64,000 nt of DNA from Streptomyces sp. Ru62 (GCF_002920615.1 NZ_PQSU01000001.1:372001-436000), one strand, 5' to 3'; counted from the stretch's first letter, positions 27,956-40,874 are shown. Program-made: numbers and translations. Notes: generated from the sequence alone by a model not told the origin.

Positions 27956-29590
27956 TCAACTCCCCTTGCGGACCGCGCCCGCCAGGATCCAGCCCTCCAC
28001 CGCCTCGTACTGGTGCCGCTGCCGGTCCGCCTTCGCGCGGCCCGACAGCACCGTGCCGAGCCAGCCGAAGAAGAAGCCGGCCGGGATGGAGACGATGCCG
28101 GTGGTGGTGAACGGGAACCAGTTGAAGTCGGCGCCGGGGAACGCGGAGACGGGCGATCCGGATACGAGGTTGGTGCCCGGCATGAGCAGCAGCACGGTCA
28201 GCGAGCCCCCGATCAGTGTTCCCAGCAGCCCGCTGCGGGTGTAGCGGCGCCAGAAGAGGCCGTAGACCAGGGCGGGGGCGAGGGCGGAGGCGCCCAGGCA
28301 GAAGGAGAGCGTGACCAGGGGCTGCAGGCTGTGGTGCTGCACCAGGGTGGCCAGCAGGATGGTCGGCACTCCTATGGCGAGCGCCGAGACGCGGGCCAGG
28401 GTCATCTCGCGGCGGGCCGGCATCTCCTGCACCCGGGTGGCGAACACGTCGTGCGCGAGGGAGTTGGCGCACGCGAGGATCATCCCGGCCACCGAGGCGA
28501 GCAGGGTCAGGAAGAGCGCGGTGGTGACCAGGGTGAACAGGAAGGTCTCCGCCGTCGACACGCCGGCGCCGAACACCGCGCGCGAGCCCATCAGGTACGC
28601 CGTGTTGCCCTGCGGGTCGGCCGTGGCGATCGCCGTACGCCCGAGCAGGGCGGTGGCGCCGAACCCCACCACCGTGATGACGAGGACGAACAGGGCGACC
28701 AGGGACACCGCCCAGGACATCGAGCGGCGCACCTGGCGGGCGCTGGAGGCGGTGTACATGCGCATGGTGATGTGCGGCAGGCAGGCGACGCCGAGGACGA
28801 CGGTCAGCTGCGAGGCGATCATGTCGACGCGGCCCGTGGGCGTGGTGCCGAACTCCAGTCCGGAGCGCAGGAAGGCCGGTCCGGCGCCGCTCTGCCGCGC
28901 GGCGGCGGTGAACAGGGCGCCCGGGTCCCAGTCGAAGCGGCGCAGGACCAGGAGGGCGACCACGGCGCCCGAGCCGACCAGCAGCACGATCTTCAGGATC
29001 TGGATGAGCGCGGTGCCCTTCATGCCGCCGATCGCGGCGTAGGCGATCATGAGCAGGCCGAGTCCCACGACGCACCCGGTCTTCAGGGACTCGTTGGTGA
29101 AGCCGAGGATGAAGGCCATCAGCTGCCCGGTTCCGGCCAGTTGGACGAGCATCAGCGGCAGCAGCGCGGCGATGCTCACCGCGCAGGCCGTGATGCGCAC
29201 GCAGCGGCCCGGCAGCCGGCGGGCGAGGGCGTCGCCCATGGTGAAGCGGCCCGCGTTGCGCAGGGGTTCGGCCAGCAGGAACATCATCAGCATCAGTGAC
29301 AGGGCCGTGCTGAGGGCGAGGACGACGCCGTCGTAACCGCACAGGGCGATCACTCCGCCGGTGCCGAGGACGGAGGCGGCGGAGATGTAGTCGCCGGCGA
29401 TGGCGAGGCCGTTGCGCAGGGGGGACAGGGAGCGGTAGCCGGTGTAGAACTCGTCCAGGTCGTCCCGGTCGGGGCCGGTCATCACGCACAGCAGCAGGGT
29501 CACGGTGGCGGCGGTGGAGAAGGCCACCAGGGACATGGTCTGCGCGGAGTCGCTGAAGCCGGTGGTTGCCGCACCGGCGGCGGCCGTCAT
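27956..29590 (-). CDS. Sodium:solute symporter, monocarboxylate/acetate permease type
   Basis: A 544-residue SSS transporter. About 13 membrane segments are visible, starting MSLVAFSTAATVTLLLCVMTG, then the conserved DEFYTGYRSLSPLRNGLAIAGDYISAASVLG block found in ActP/MctP-type symporters. The upstream partner encodes a DUF485 protein and overlaps it by four bases (ATGA); this DUF485-SSS pairing is characteristic of acetate/monocarboxylate uptake systems. Substrate inferred from context only. Confidence 0.85.
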   Translation of the reverse strand: MTAAAGAATTGFSDSAQTMSLVAFSTAATVTLLLCVMTGPDRDDLDEFYTGYRSLSPLRNGLAIAGDYISAASVLGTGGVIALCGYDGVVLALSTALSLMLMMFLLAEPLRNAGRFTMGDALARRLPGRCVRITACAVSIAALLPLMLVQLAGTGQLMAFILGFTNESLKTGCVVGLGLLMIAYAAIGGMKGTALIQILKIVLLVGSGAVVALLVLRRFDWDPGALFTAAARQSGAGPAFLRSGLEFGTTPTGRVDMIASQLTVVLGVACLPHITMRMYTASSARQVRRSMSWAVSLVALFVLVITVVGFGATALLGRTAIATADPQGNTAYLMGSRAVFGAGVSTAETFLFTLVTTALFLTLLASVAGMILACANSLAHDVFATRVQEMPARREMTLARVSALAIGVPTILLATLVQHHSLQPLVTLSFCLGASALAPALVYGLFWRRYTRSGLLGTLIGGSLTVLLLMPGTNLVSGSPVSAFPGADFNWFPFTTTGIVSIPAGFFFGWLGTVLSGRAKADRQRHQYEAVEGWILAGAVRKGS

Positions 29591-30030
29591 CGGGTCGCTC
29601 CGCGCCGCGCGTCGAGTTCGGCGTGCCTGCGGATGCGGTCGGCGAGCGGATCGACGTGCCGGCGCGCGGTGTGCTCGTACAGGGCTATCGCCAGCCAGGT
29701 GACGGGGAGTTGCAGGAGGGCGAGCAGCAGCCCGGCGGGGATGCCGTCGGCGACCGTGCGCGTCATGACGCCGGGCGCGTACGCGGACAGGACGAGGAAC
29801 AGCGTGAAGTAGCCCAGCGCGGTGAGCGTGGCGGTGCGCCGCTGCCAGCGGTAGGCGCTGCGCAGCATGCGCAGGTCGCTGTGCCGGCCGAGGGGTTCGC
29901 GCGGCGTCCGGCGGACGGGACGCGCCGGTTCGGGCGGCGCGGGCGGCTGCCAGGGGTAGGTGGGCCGCGCCGGGTACGGCGGCTCGGGCGGGTGCGGTGA
30001 GTACGACGGGTGCGGCGGGTCGTAGGACAT
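29587..30030 (-). CDS. DUF485 membrane protein, symporter partner
   Basis: A 147-residue protein with a Pro-rich cytoplasmic N-terminus (residues 1-60, rich in PP, HP and YP) followed by the DUF485 core. LRSAYRWQRRTATLTALGYFTLFLVLSAYAPG is membrane helix 1, PAGLLLALLQLPVTWLAIALYEHTARRHVDPLADRIR is helix 2 plus the conserved tail. ATG at 30030 has AAGGAG eight bases upstream. The stop overlaps the symporter start, indicating an operon and probably a two-subunit system. Confidence 0.85.
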   Translation of the reverse strand: MSYDPPHPSYSPHPPEPPYPARPTYPWQPPAPPEPARPVRRTPREPLGRHSDLRMLRSAYRWQRRTATLTALGYFTLFLVLSAYAPGVMTRTVADGIPAGLLLALLQLPVTWLAIALYEHTARRHVDPLADRIRRHAELDARRGATR

Positions 30031-30204
30031 CCCGGGGCTCCTTGCGTGGCTCGGGTCCGTGGCGGCGGACCGCAGGGAGGTGGGGGAGCAGGGCAACGCA
30101 CGCTACTCGCGCGCCGCGGGCCGCGCGGCGTTTTCACCGAACTGGCCGGTCGGTATGCGCTTTCCCGGGGAGAACGGGTCCGACCTGGAGGGTTACCCGC
30201 GTTA

Positions 30205-30352
30205 ACCCGCCGGGGCCCAGGGGGTGGTGTCACCGGCGTCGACCCGCCGGGGCCCAGGGGGTGGTGTCACCGGCGTCGACCCGCCAGGGCCCAGGGGGTG
30301 GTGTCACCGGCGTCGACCCGCCAGGGCCCAAGGGGCGTCACCCTCGTCGACC
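30205..30352. repeat. 37-bp tandem repeat, four copies
   Basis: A 37-bp unit (starting ACCCGCCGGGGCCCAGGGGG) repeats at 30205, 30242, 30279 and 30316; the last copy is shortened to 34 bp and diverged. Each full unit contains the palindromes GGTGTCACC and GTCGAC. The array lies just past the stop of the MFS exporter (30362) and within the 331-bp gap before the DUF485 operon. No gene is seen here. Confidence 0.85.
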
Positions 30353-30361
30353 CGCCCGGGT

Positions 30362-31858
30362 TCAGTCCTGGAGCACCGGGAACCGCCGGGGTGCCACCAG
30401 CAGCAGCACCACGAAGGCCAGGGCGGCCGCGCACGCCGCGCCGAGGTAGACCGCATGGACCGCGCCGGCGATGGCCCGCCGGGTCGCCTCGGGGGCCGTA
30501 CCGCCGTCCAGCGCGCGGGTGACGGAGTCCAGGTCGCCCGCCCCGCCGAGCCGCGCGGCCAGCACGCCGTTGGCGACGGCACCGAACAGGGACGCGCCCA
30601 GGGTCTGGCCGGTCTGCCGGCAGAACAGGACCGACGCGGTGGTGGTGCCCCGCTCCGACCAGCCCACGGTCGACTGCACCCCGACGATCAGCGGGAGCTG
30701 GAACAGCCCCAGCGCCCCGCCCAGCAGCAGCATCAGCAGCGTCGGCTGCCACCACGACCCGGGATACGGCAGGAACGGGAACGCGAACAGGATCAGCGCC
30801 GCCAGGCCGATGCCGAGCAGCGCGGTGTCCCGGAAGCCGATCCGCCGGTAGACGTGCTGGCTGAGCGCGGCCGACACCGGCCAGCTCAGCGTCCACACCG
30901 ACAGCACGAACCCGGCGGCCACCGGCGCGAGCCCCAGCACCGACTGCGCGTACGTCGGCAGGAACACGCTCGGCGCCACCATCAGCAGCCCCAGCGCGCC
31001 CAGCGCCAGGTTGACGGCCGCGATCGTCCGGCGCCGCCACACCCAGCCCGGGATGATGGGGGCCGCGGCCCGCCGCTTCACCCGCACCACCACGCCGACC
31101 AGCACCAGACCCGCGCCGAAGAGGGCCAGCGACGGCGCCGACAGCCACGGCCACGCCACCCCGCCCTGTACCAGCGCGGTCAGCAGCACCCCGCCGCACG
31201 CGAACACCGCGAGTGCGCCGGCCCAGTCCACGCGCGCGTGCCGCGCGTCCTCCCGTTCCGGCTCGTGCAGATGACGCACGATCAGCCACAGGGCGGCGGC
31301 GCCTATCGGCAGGTTGACCAGGAAGATCCAGCGCCAGTCGGCGTAGGTGGCGAGCACCCCGCCGAGCCCGGGTCCGGCCACCGCGGAGACCGCCCACACC
31401 GTGGAGAGCTTGGACTGGATCTTCGGGCGCTCCGCCAGCGGGTACAGATCGGCGGCCAGCGTCTGCACCGTGCCCTGCAACGCCCCGCCGCCCAGGCCCT
31501 GCACGATCCGGAACGCGATCAGCGCCCCCATGTTCCAGGCGGCCGCGCACAGCAGCGAGCCGAGCAGGAACACGGCCGCGCCCACCACCAGCACCGGCTT
31601 GCGGCCGAAGGTGTCGGACAGCTTGCCGTACACGGGGAGCGTGACGGTGACGGCGAGCAGATAGCCGGAGAACAGCCACGAGAAGACGGAGAACCCGCCG
31701 AGGTCGCCGACGATCTGCGGTACGGCCGTGGAGACGACGGTGGAGTCGAGCGCGGCCAGTGCCATCGCCAGCATGAGCGCGGCGACCACCGCGCCCCGCC
31801 GCCGGGTGTCCTGCCGCCGCCCGGCTCCGCCGCGTACCGCCGGTGTCGTACTCCCCAC
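30362..31858 (-). CDS. MFS drug exporter, EmrB/QacA (14-TMS) type
   Basis: A 498-residue proton-driven efflux transporter. The DHA2 family signs are LAALDSTVVSTAVPQI in helix 1, the motif-A loop GYLLAVTVTLPVYGKLSDTFGRKPVL, and RIVQGLGGGALQG in helix 4, which fits the motif B/C region. A dozen or more hydrophobic helices follow. GTG at 31858 is preferred, with GGAGGGG just upstream; a longer in-frame ATG at 31909 has no good site. The substrate is unknown. No regulator is adjacent. Confidence 0.88.
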   Translation of the reverse strand: MGSTTPAVRGGAGRRQDTRRRGAVVAALMLAMALAALDSTVVSTAVPQIVGDLGGFSVFSWLFSGYLLAVTVTLPVYGKLSDTFGRKPVLVVGAAVFLLGSLLCAAAWNMGALIAFRIVQGLGGGALQGTVQTLAADLYPLAERPKIQSKLSTVWAVSAVAGPGLGGVLATYADWRWIFLVNLPIGAAALWLIVRHLHEPEREDARHARVDWAGALAVFACGGVLLTALVQGGVAWPWLSAPSLALFGAGLVLVGVVVRVKRRAAAPIIPGWVWRRRTIAAVNLALGALGLLMVAPSVFLPTYAQSVLGLAPVAAGFVLSVWTLSWPVSAALSQHVYRRIGFRDTALLGIGLAALILFAFPFLPYPGSWWQPTLLMLLLGGALGLFQLPLIVGVQSTVGWSERGTTTASVLFCRQTGQTLGASLFGAVANGVLAARLGGAGDLDSVTRALDGGTAPEATRRAIAGAVHAVYLGAACAAALAFVVLLLVAPRRFPVLQD

Positions 31859-31963
31859 CGCACACCCCTCCCGTGGCCCCTGCCGGACGCTACCCCGTGC
31901 CCCCTGCACGTATCACCGGGACGACAGCTTCCCACGGCGGGCGGGGCTTGACCCTGACGCGGC

Positions 31964-32044
31964 GGAAGGGTGGAGGCTTTCCGCACCGAAGGGTGGAGGG
32001 GACCCCGAGAACGGCTCCACCCGGCGGTGGAGCACCCCTAGGGG
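31964..32044. promoter_or_regulatory. Repeat- and palindrome-rich region upstream of ABC transporter
   Basis: The 445-bp gap before the ABC operon contains GGAAGGGTGGAGG twice (31964-31976 and, one base shorter, 31988-31999), an inverted repeat GCTCCACC/GGTGGAGC (32014-32021/32026-32033) and a 10-bp palindrome CCCCTAGGGG (32035-32044). The shared GGTGGAG word suggests a multi-site operator. The remainder (32045-32303) shows no gene; AGGAGA near 32292 serves the ATPase gene. Confidence 0.45.
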
Positions 32045-32303
32045 TTCCTCCGTACTACGGCTCGGGGAGGGTTCGTCCCGGCGGAGGACGAGACCGGCCG
32101 GGGGCGTTCCCTAACCTGGCTTCACGCCGCTGGGGGGCGGCGGACCGCACCGGCGGGGGTGGGGATTACCCCCGGGAAAGACGGGGCTTCGCACCAGCGC
32201 GCGACGCCCCCGCCGACCGCGAGACTCATCGACGTAACCCAGGACGACGCCCGGAGCACCGGGACATCGACCACGACCTGTCAACCGACATAGGAGACAT
32301 ACC

Positions 32304-33092
32304 GTGACATCGGCTGTAACCATTCCCAGGCACGGGGGCACTGGAGGGACTACGGCCGTTGCCGCGCGGGCGCGGCAGGTCGTGAAGGCGTACGGGTCCG
32401 GCGAGACCCGTGTCGTCGCCCTGGACCACGTCGACGTGGACATCGCCCGCGGCCAGTTCACCGCGATCATGGGCCCCTCCGGGTCCGGCAAGTCCACCCT
32501 GATGCACTGCCTCGCCGGCCTGGACACGGTGACGAGCGGTCACATCCACCTGGCCGACACCGAGATCACCGGCCTGAAGGACAAGAAGCTCACCCAGCTG
32601 CGCCGGGACCGCATCGGCTTCATCTTCCAGGCGTTCAACCTGCTGCCGACGCTGAACGCGATCGAGAACATCACGCTGCCCATGGACATCGCCGGCCGCA
32701 AGCCCGACCGGGCCTGGCTGGACCGCGTGGTGGAGACCGTCGGGCTCGCCGGGCGCCTCAAGCACCGCCCCACCCAGCTCTCCGGCGGCCAGCAGCAGCG
32801 CGTCGCCGTGGCCCGCGCGCTCGCCGCCCGCCCGGAGATCATCTTCGGGGACGAGCCGACCGGGAACCTCGACTCGCGCGCGGGAGCCGAAGTCCTGGGC
32901 TTCCTGCGCCGCTCGGTGGACGAACTCGGCCAGACCATCGTCATGGTCACCCACGACCCCGTGGCCGCCTCCTACGCCGACCGCGTGCTCTACCTCGCCG
33001 ACGGCCGGATCGTCGACGAGATGTACCAGCCGACGGCCGAACAGGTCCTGGACCGCATGAAGGACTTCGACGCCCGGGGGCGCACGTCATGA
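32304..33092 (+). CDS. ABC transporter ATP-binding protein (MacB/LolD-like)
   Basis: A 262-residue ATPase. Walker A GPSGSGKST is near residue 58, the signature LSGGQQQRVAVARAL near 154, Walker B IIFGDEPTGNLDS near 176 and the switch histidine in MVTHDP near 215; the GDEPTGNLDS text is typical of MacB/LolD/FtsE-like subunits. GTG at 32304 with AGGAGA upstream. The permease start overlaps its stop (ATGA). Likely mechanotransmission or lipid/peptide extrusion rather than sugar uptake (inference). Confidence 0.93.
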   Translation: MTSAVTIPRHGGTGGTTAVAARARQVVKAYGSGETRVVALDHVDVDIARGQFTAIMGPSGSGKSTLMHCLAGLDTVTSGHIHLADTEITGLKDKKLTQLRRDRIGFIFQAFNLLPTLNAIENITLPMDIAGRKPDRAWLDRVVETVGLAGRLKHRPTQLSGGQQQRVAVARALAARPEIIFGDEPTGNLDSRAGAEVLGFLRRSVDELGQTIVMVTHDPVAASYADRVLYLADGRIVDEMYQPTAEQVLDRMKDFDARGRTS

Positions 33093-35671
33093 CCGTGCTG
33101 AAGACCTCGATGCGCAACTTCTTCGCGCACAAGGGCCGCATGGCGCTGTCGGCGATCGCGGTCCTGCTGTCGGTGGCGTTCGTGTGCGGCACGCTCGTGT
33201 TCACCGACACGATGAACACCACCTTCGACAAGCTGTTCCAGGCCACGTCCTCGGACGTCCAGGTCAGCGCCAAGGGCTCCTCCGACACCGGGGAGACCAC
33301 CTCCCGCACCGGCAAGCCGCCCGTGCTGCCCGCCTCCGTGGTCGGGAAGGTCCGCGAGGCCCGGGGCGTCAGGTCGGCCGAGGGCACGGTGTTCTCCACC
33401 TCGGTCACCGTCATCGACGCCGACAAGGACAAGCTGTCGCCCACCAGCGGCGCGCCCACCATCGTCGGAAGCTGGAACGGCAACGACGCCCGCACCATGG
33501 AGATCACCTCCGGTGCGGCGCCCAAGGGCCCGGACCAGGTGATGGTCGACGCCGACACCGTCGACAAGCACCATCTGAAGCTCGGCGACGAGATCGGGGT
33601 GATCACGGCCGTCGGCACGCACCACGCGCGCGTGTCCGGCATCGCCGCCTTCAAGGTCACCAATCCCGGTGCCGCGATCTTCTACCTGGACACGAAGACG
33701 GCCCAGCAGGCCCTCGTCGGCCGGACCGGCGTCTACACCAACGTCAACGTCATGGCCGCGAAGGGCGTGACCGACGCGCAGCTGAAGAACAACGTCACCG
33801 CCGTCCTCGGGCACGACTACAAGGTGCAGACCGCCAAGGAGGTCGCCGACGCCAACCAGAAGAGCGTCCAGAGCTTCCTGAACGTCATGAAGTACGCGAT
33901 GCTCGGCTTCGCCGGGATCGCCTTCCTCGTCGGCATCTTCCTGATCATCAACACCTTCTCCATGCTGGTCGCCCAGCGCACCCGTGAGATCGGCCTGCTG
34001 CGCGCCATCGGCTCCTCCCGCAAGCAGGTCAACCGGTCCGTGCTGGTCGAGGCGCTGCTGCTCGGAGTCATCGGCTCGGTGCTCGGCGTCGGCGCGGGCG
34101 TCGGCATCGCGATCGGCCTGATGAAACTCATGGGCCAGATCGGCATGAACCTGTCCACCGACGACCTCACCGTCGCCTGGACCACCCCCGCGATCGGCCT
34201 GCTCCTCGGCGTGGTCGTCACCGTCCTCGCCGCCTACCTGCCCGCCCGGCGCGCCGGCAAGGTCTCCCCGATGGCCGCCCTGCGCGACGCGGGCGCCCCG
34301 GCCGACGCCAGGGCCGGCGCCGTCCGCGCTCTGATCGGGCTGCTCCTGACCGGCGCCGGCGGCTGGTGCCTGTACGCCGCCGCCACCGCCGACCAGGCCA
34401 AGACCGGCTCGGGCTGGCTGGGCCTGGGCGTGGTGGCCACGCTCATCGGCTTCGTCGTCATCGGCCCGCTGCTCGCCGCCGCACTGGTCCGGGTCCTCGG
34501 CGCGCTCATCCTGCGGATCTTCGGGCCCGTGGGCCGCATGGCCGAGCGCAACGCGCTGCGCAACCCGCGCCGCACCGGCGCCACCGGCGCCGCCCTGATG
34601 ATCGGCCTCGCCCTGGTGGCCTGCCTGTCGGTGGTCGGCTCCTCCATGGTGGCCTCGGCCACCGACCAGCTCGACAAGACCGTGGGCACGGACTTCATCA
34701 TCCAGGGCGACCAGGAGTACAACCTGATCAAGCCGCAGATGGTGCAGAAGATCAAGGACACGCCCGGCCTGGAGCGGGTCACCGAGTACAAGCTCCTGGA
34801 CGCGTCCCTGACCACACCCGACGGCCGGGTCACCAAGAAGGAGACCATCAACGCGGCCGACCCGACCTACGTGCAGGACCTGCGCACCAAGACCGTCGCC
34901 GGTGACCTCGCCGACGCCTACAAGCCCGACTCGATGTCCGTCTTCGAGGGCTTCGCCAAGGACCACGGCATCAAGCTCGGCTCCACGGTCGCCGTCCACT
35001 TCGAGGACGGCCGCACGGCGAAGCTGACCGTCCGCGCGATCACCAGCGACGAGGTCGTCGTCGACAAGGGCGCGATGTACGCCTCCATCGCCACCGTCGC
35101 CAAGTACGTCCCGGCCGACCGGATGCCCCTCGACCAGCTGATGTTCGCCACCGCCAAGGACGGGCAGGAAGCCGCCGCCTACAAGGCGCTGAAGTCGGCA
35201 CTGCGCGACGACCCGGCGCTGACCGTGCGCGACCAGACCGACTACAAGCAGGCACTGAAGGACCAGATCGGCCAGCTCCTGAACATGATCTACGGCCTGC
35301 TGGCGCTCGCGATCATCGTCGCGGTCCTCGGTGTGGTGAACACCCTGGCCCTGTCGGTGGTCGAGCGGACCCGGGAGATCGGCCTCATGCGGGCCATCGG
35401 CCTCTCCCGCCGCCAGCTGCGCCGCATGATCCGCCTGGAGTCCGTGGTGATCGCCGTCTTCGGTGCCCTGCTCGGCCTGGGGCTCGGCATGGGCTGGGGC
35501 GCGACCGCCCAGAAGCTCCTCGCCCTGGAGGGCCTCAACGTCCTGGAGATCCCCTGGCCGACGATCACCGGCGTCTTCGTCGGCTCGGCCTTCGTGGGCC
35601 TGTTCGCCGCGCTGATCCCGGCGTTCCGCGCGGGCCGCATGAACGTCCTGAACGCCATCGCGACGGACTAG
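33089..35671 (+). CDS. FtsX/MacB-type ABC transporter permease
   Basis: An 860-residue permease with duplicated FtsX modules. The N-terminal helix is followed by a large extracellular domain (residues about 40-260), then three helices (FAGIAFLVGIFLIINTFSMLVAQRTREIGLLRAIG...). A central membrane block and a second extracellular domain (about 520-720) precede the last FtsX module (IIVAVLGVVNTLALSVVERTREIGLMRAIG). It overlaps the ATPase by four bases and is followed by a strong terminator, so the operon is two genes. Confidence 0.92.
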   Translation: MTVLKTSMRNFFAHKGRMALSAIAVLLSVAFVCGTLVFTDTMNTTFDKLFQATSSDVQVSAKGSSDTGETTSRTGKPPVLPASVVGKVREARGVRSAEGTVFSTSVTVIDADKDKLSPTSGAPTIVGSWNGNDARTMEITSGAAPKGPDQVMVDADTVDKHHLKLGDEIGVITAVGTHHARVSGIAAFKVTNPGAAIFYLDTKTAQQALVGRTGVYTNVNVMAAKGVTDAQLKNNVTAVLGHDYKVQTAKEVADANQKSVQSFLNVMKYAMLGFAGIAFLVGIFLIINTFSMLVAQRTREIGLLRAIGSSRKQVNRSVLVEALLLGVIGSVLGVGAGVGIAIGLMKLMGQIGMNLSTDDLTVAWTTPAIGLLLGVVVTVLAAYLPARRAGKVSPMAALRDAGAPADARAGAVRALIGLLLTGAGGWCLYAAATADQAKTGSGWLGLGVVATLIGFVVIGPLLAAALVRVLGALILRIFGPVGRMAERNALRNPRRTGATGAALMIGLALVACLSVVGSSMVASATDQLDKTVGTDFIIQGDQEYNLIKPQMVQKIKDTPGLERVTEYKLLDASLTTPDGRVTKKETINAADPTYVQDLRTKTVAGDLADAYKPDSMSVFEGFAKDHGIKLGSTVAVHFEDGRTAKLTVRAITSDEVVVDKGAMYASIATVAKYVPADRMPLDQLMFATAKDGQEAAAYKALKSALRDDPALTVRDQTDYKQALKDQIGQLLNMIYGLLALAIIVAVLGVVNTLALSVVERTREIGLMRAIGLSRRQLRRMIRLESVVIAVFGALLGLGLGMGWGATAQKLLALEGLNVLEIPWPTITGVFVGSAFVGLFAALIPAFRAGRMNVLNAIATD

Positions 35672-35721
35672 CCGCACAGGCCGGGCCGACGGCCACCGCA
35701 CACGGGGGTTGCGGGGGGGCG

Positions 35722-35764
35722 GACCCGGTGCCGGGAGTCCTGGGGGACTTCCCGGCACCGGGTC
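35722..35764 (+). terminator. Terminator after ABC permease
   Basis: A 15-bp perfect inverted repeat, GACCCGGTGCCGGGA (35722-35736) and TCCCGGCACCGGGTC (35750-35764), extended by GTCC/GGGAC-type pairing near the loop. It sits 51 bases past the permease stop. Confidence 0.85.
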
Positions 35765-35900
35765 TTCGCGCTGTGCGGTCGCCCGGGGTTGTCCACAGCC
35801 CCCCGCACCGCCGCCCACGCCGTCGTACGCTGGACAGCCCCGGCCCGTCACACGAGTCGGGCCCTTCGTGTTGCCGACCCCCTGGACGGAAAGCCCCTCC

Positions 35901-39431
<3,531 letters not shown>

Positions 39432-39458
39432 CGGCAGGCGTACGGGGACGGGGCGCGC

Positions 39459-39818
39459 GTGCGGATCGGTGAGCTGGCCGAGGCGACCGGAACGACACCG
39501 CGCGCCCTGCGCCACTACGAGCAGCAGGGCCTGATCACCTCCGCACGCGCCGCCAACGGCTACCGCGCGTACGACACCGGTACCGCCGTCCGGGTCCGCA
39601 ACATCCGCCGGCTGCTGGAGGCGGGCCTCACCCTGGACGACGTACGGGCTTTCCTGCCCTGCCTGGACGGCGACGTCACCGCCGGTCCGGCCTCCGCCAG
39701 GGCACTGCGGGTCGCTGGGGACCGGCTGGCCGTGCTCGACGCGCGCATCCGCGCCCAGACGGCGGTCCGGGACCGGCTGGCGGCGGCGTTGCGGGAGGCG
39801 GGCGACACGGTGCCCTGA
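39459..39818 (+). CDS. MerR-family transcriptional regulator
   Basis: A 119-residue regulator. The winged HTH is RIGELAEATGTTPRALRHYEQQGLITSARAANGYRAYD at the extreme N-terminus, followed by the dimerisation helix (residues about 78-110). It has no conserved cysteine cluster, so it is not an obvious metal sensor. GTG at 39459, 28 bp after mfd. Convergent with an SDR gene, a common MerR-SDR pairing. A short gap with GAACCGG repeats separates them. Confidence 0.88.
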   Translation: MRIGELAEATGTTPRALRHYEQQGLITSARAANGYRAYDTGTAVRVRNIRRLLEAGLTLDDVRAFLPCLDGDVTAGPASARALRVAGDRLAVLDARIRAQTAVRDRLAAALREAGDTVP

Positions 39819-39820
39819 GC

Positions 39821-39896
39821 GAACCGGGCCAGGCGACGGCCGAACCGGTTCGGGCGACCACGCGAACCGGTTCAGAGGACCACACGGAACCGGGTC
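39821..39896. repeat. GAACCGG short repeats between MerR and SDR genes
   Basis: Four copies of GAACCGG(G/T)(C/T) start at 39821, 39842, 39864 and 39887, spaced 21, 22 and 23 bp. Two of them are the perfect 10-bp palindrome GAACCGGTTC. The copies are followed by similar GGCGACC-like words. They lie between two convergent genes, so an operator role is less obvious than a structural one. Confidence 0.65.
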
Positions 39897-40656
39897 AGGC
39901 GACCACCGCGCCGCCGTCCACCGGCAGCACCACCCCCGTCACGAACGACGCCCCCGGGGAGGCGAGCCGGGTGATGGCCCAGGCGACTTCCTCTGGGCGG
40001 CCGATCCGGCCGAGCGGGGTGTGGGCGAGCTGCCACCTGCGCAGGGCGGCGCGCTGCTCGGGGGTGAAGCCGGCGTGGTCGGCGACCGGGGTCTCGATCG
40101 CGCCCGGGGCCACGGCGACCACCCGGATGCCGTGCGGCGCCAGTTCCACCGCCCAGCTGCGGGTCAGCGTCTCCAGGGCCGCCTTGCCCGCCGCGTACAG
40201 GGAGTTCCCGGGCCAGGCGCGCTGGCCCACCGAGGTGGTCACGTTCACCACGACACCCCGGCTCCCGGTCAGCACGGGCAGCGCCGCCTGGGTGAGCAGC
40301 ACGGGTGCGAGGAGGTTGGTCTCCAGCAGCGGTCGTACCGACGCGCGTGTGTAGCCGCGCAGGGAGTCGGCGGTGACGACGGCCGCGTTGTTGACGAGCA
40401 CGTCGATCCGGCCGTACCGCTCCAGCGCGGCCCGTACGACGGTGCCGGGGCCGTCCTCGGCGGTCAGGTCGGCGGACAGGGGCGTGATCCCGGGGTGCCC
40501 GTCGGCGGTCTCGGCCAGGGGCGCGGCCCGGCGGCCCACGGCGACGACGCGGGCGCCCTCGGCGGCGAACGCGCGCGCGGTGGCGCGGCCGATGCCGGTG
40601 CCGGCGCCGGTCACGAGGACGGTACGGGGGCCCTGGGGGTGGCTGCTCTCGGTCAT
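39895..40656 (-). CDS. SDR-family NAD(P)-dependent oxidoreductase
   Basis: A 253-residue classical short-chain dehydrogenase. The cofactor motif is TGAGTGIG at the N-terminus, NNAAVV follows the fourth strand, the catalytic Tyr-Lys pair is in YAAGK, and APGAIETP is near the substrate-loop region. It ends SFVTGVVLPVDGG. The start at ATG 40656 (MTESSHPQGPRTVLVTG) fits the domain; an in-frame ATG at 40695 is less likely. Substrate unknown. Convergent with the MerR gene. Confidence 0.9.
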   Translation of the reverse strand: MTESSHPQGPRTVLVTGAGTGIGRATARAFAAEGARVVAVGRRAAPLAETADGHPGITPLSADLTAEDGPGTVVRAALERYGRIDVLVNNAAVVTADSLRGYTRASVRPLLETNLLAPVLLTQAALPVLTGSRGVVVNVTTSVGQRAWPGNSLYAAGKAALETLTRSWAVELAPHGIRVVAVAPGAIETPVADHAGFTPEQRAALRRWQLAHTPLGRIGRPEEVAWAITRLASPGASFVTGVVLPVDGGAVVA

Positions 40657-40874
40657 GCGAGGATCGTCGGACCCTGACGCCAGTGACAAGGTCAAGCCCG
40701 CCCGGAGGGCGCGCGCGGCAACGGCCTGTCATATTCTCCAACCGGCGCCCGGTTTGCTGCCCCATGCCCCCTTCGCGCTCGCATCTGATGGGCTGTGGAG
40801 GGAAGTTACGGTGGTGAGCGGAACGATCCGCCCGCACCTGCGGGGCGGGCCAGGGTGAGCGAGGGAGACGCACT

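Noticed and set aside
30205..30352. CRISPR array from the 37-bp repeats
   Set aside because: Units are tandem without spacers and no cas genes are present.
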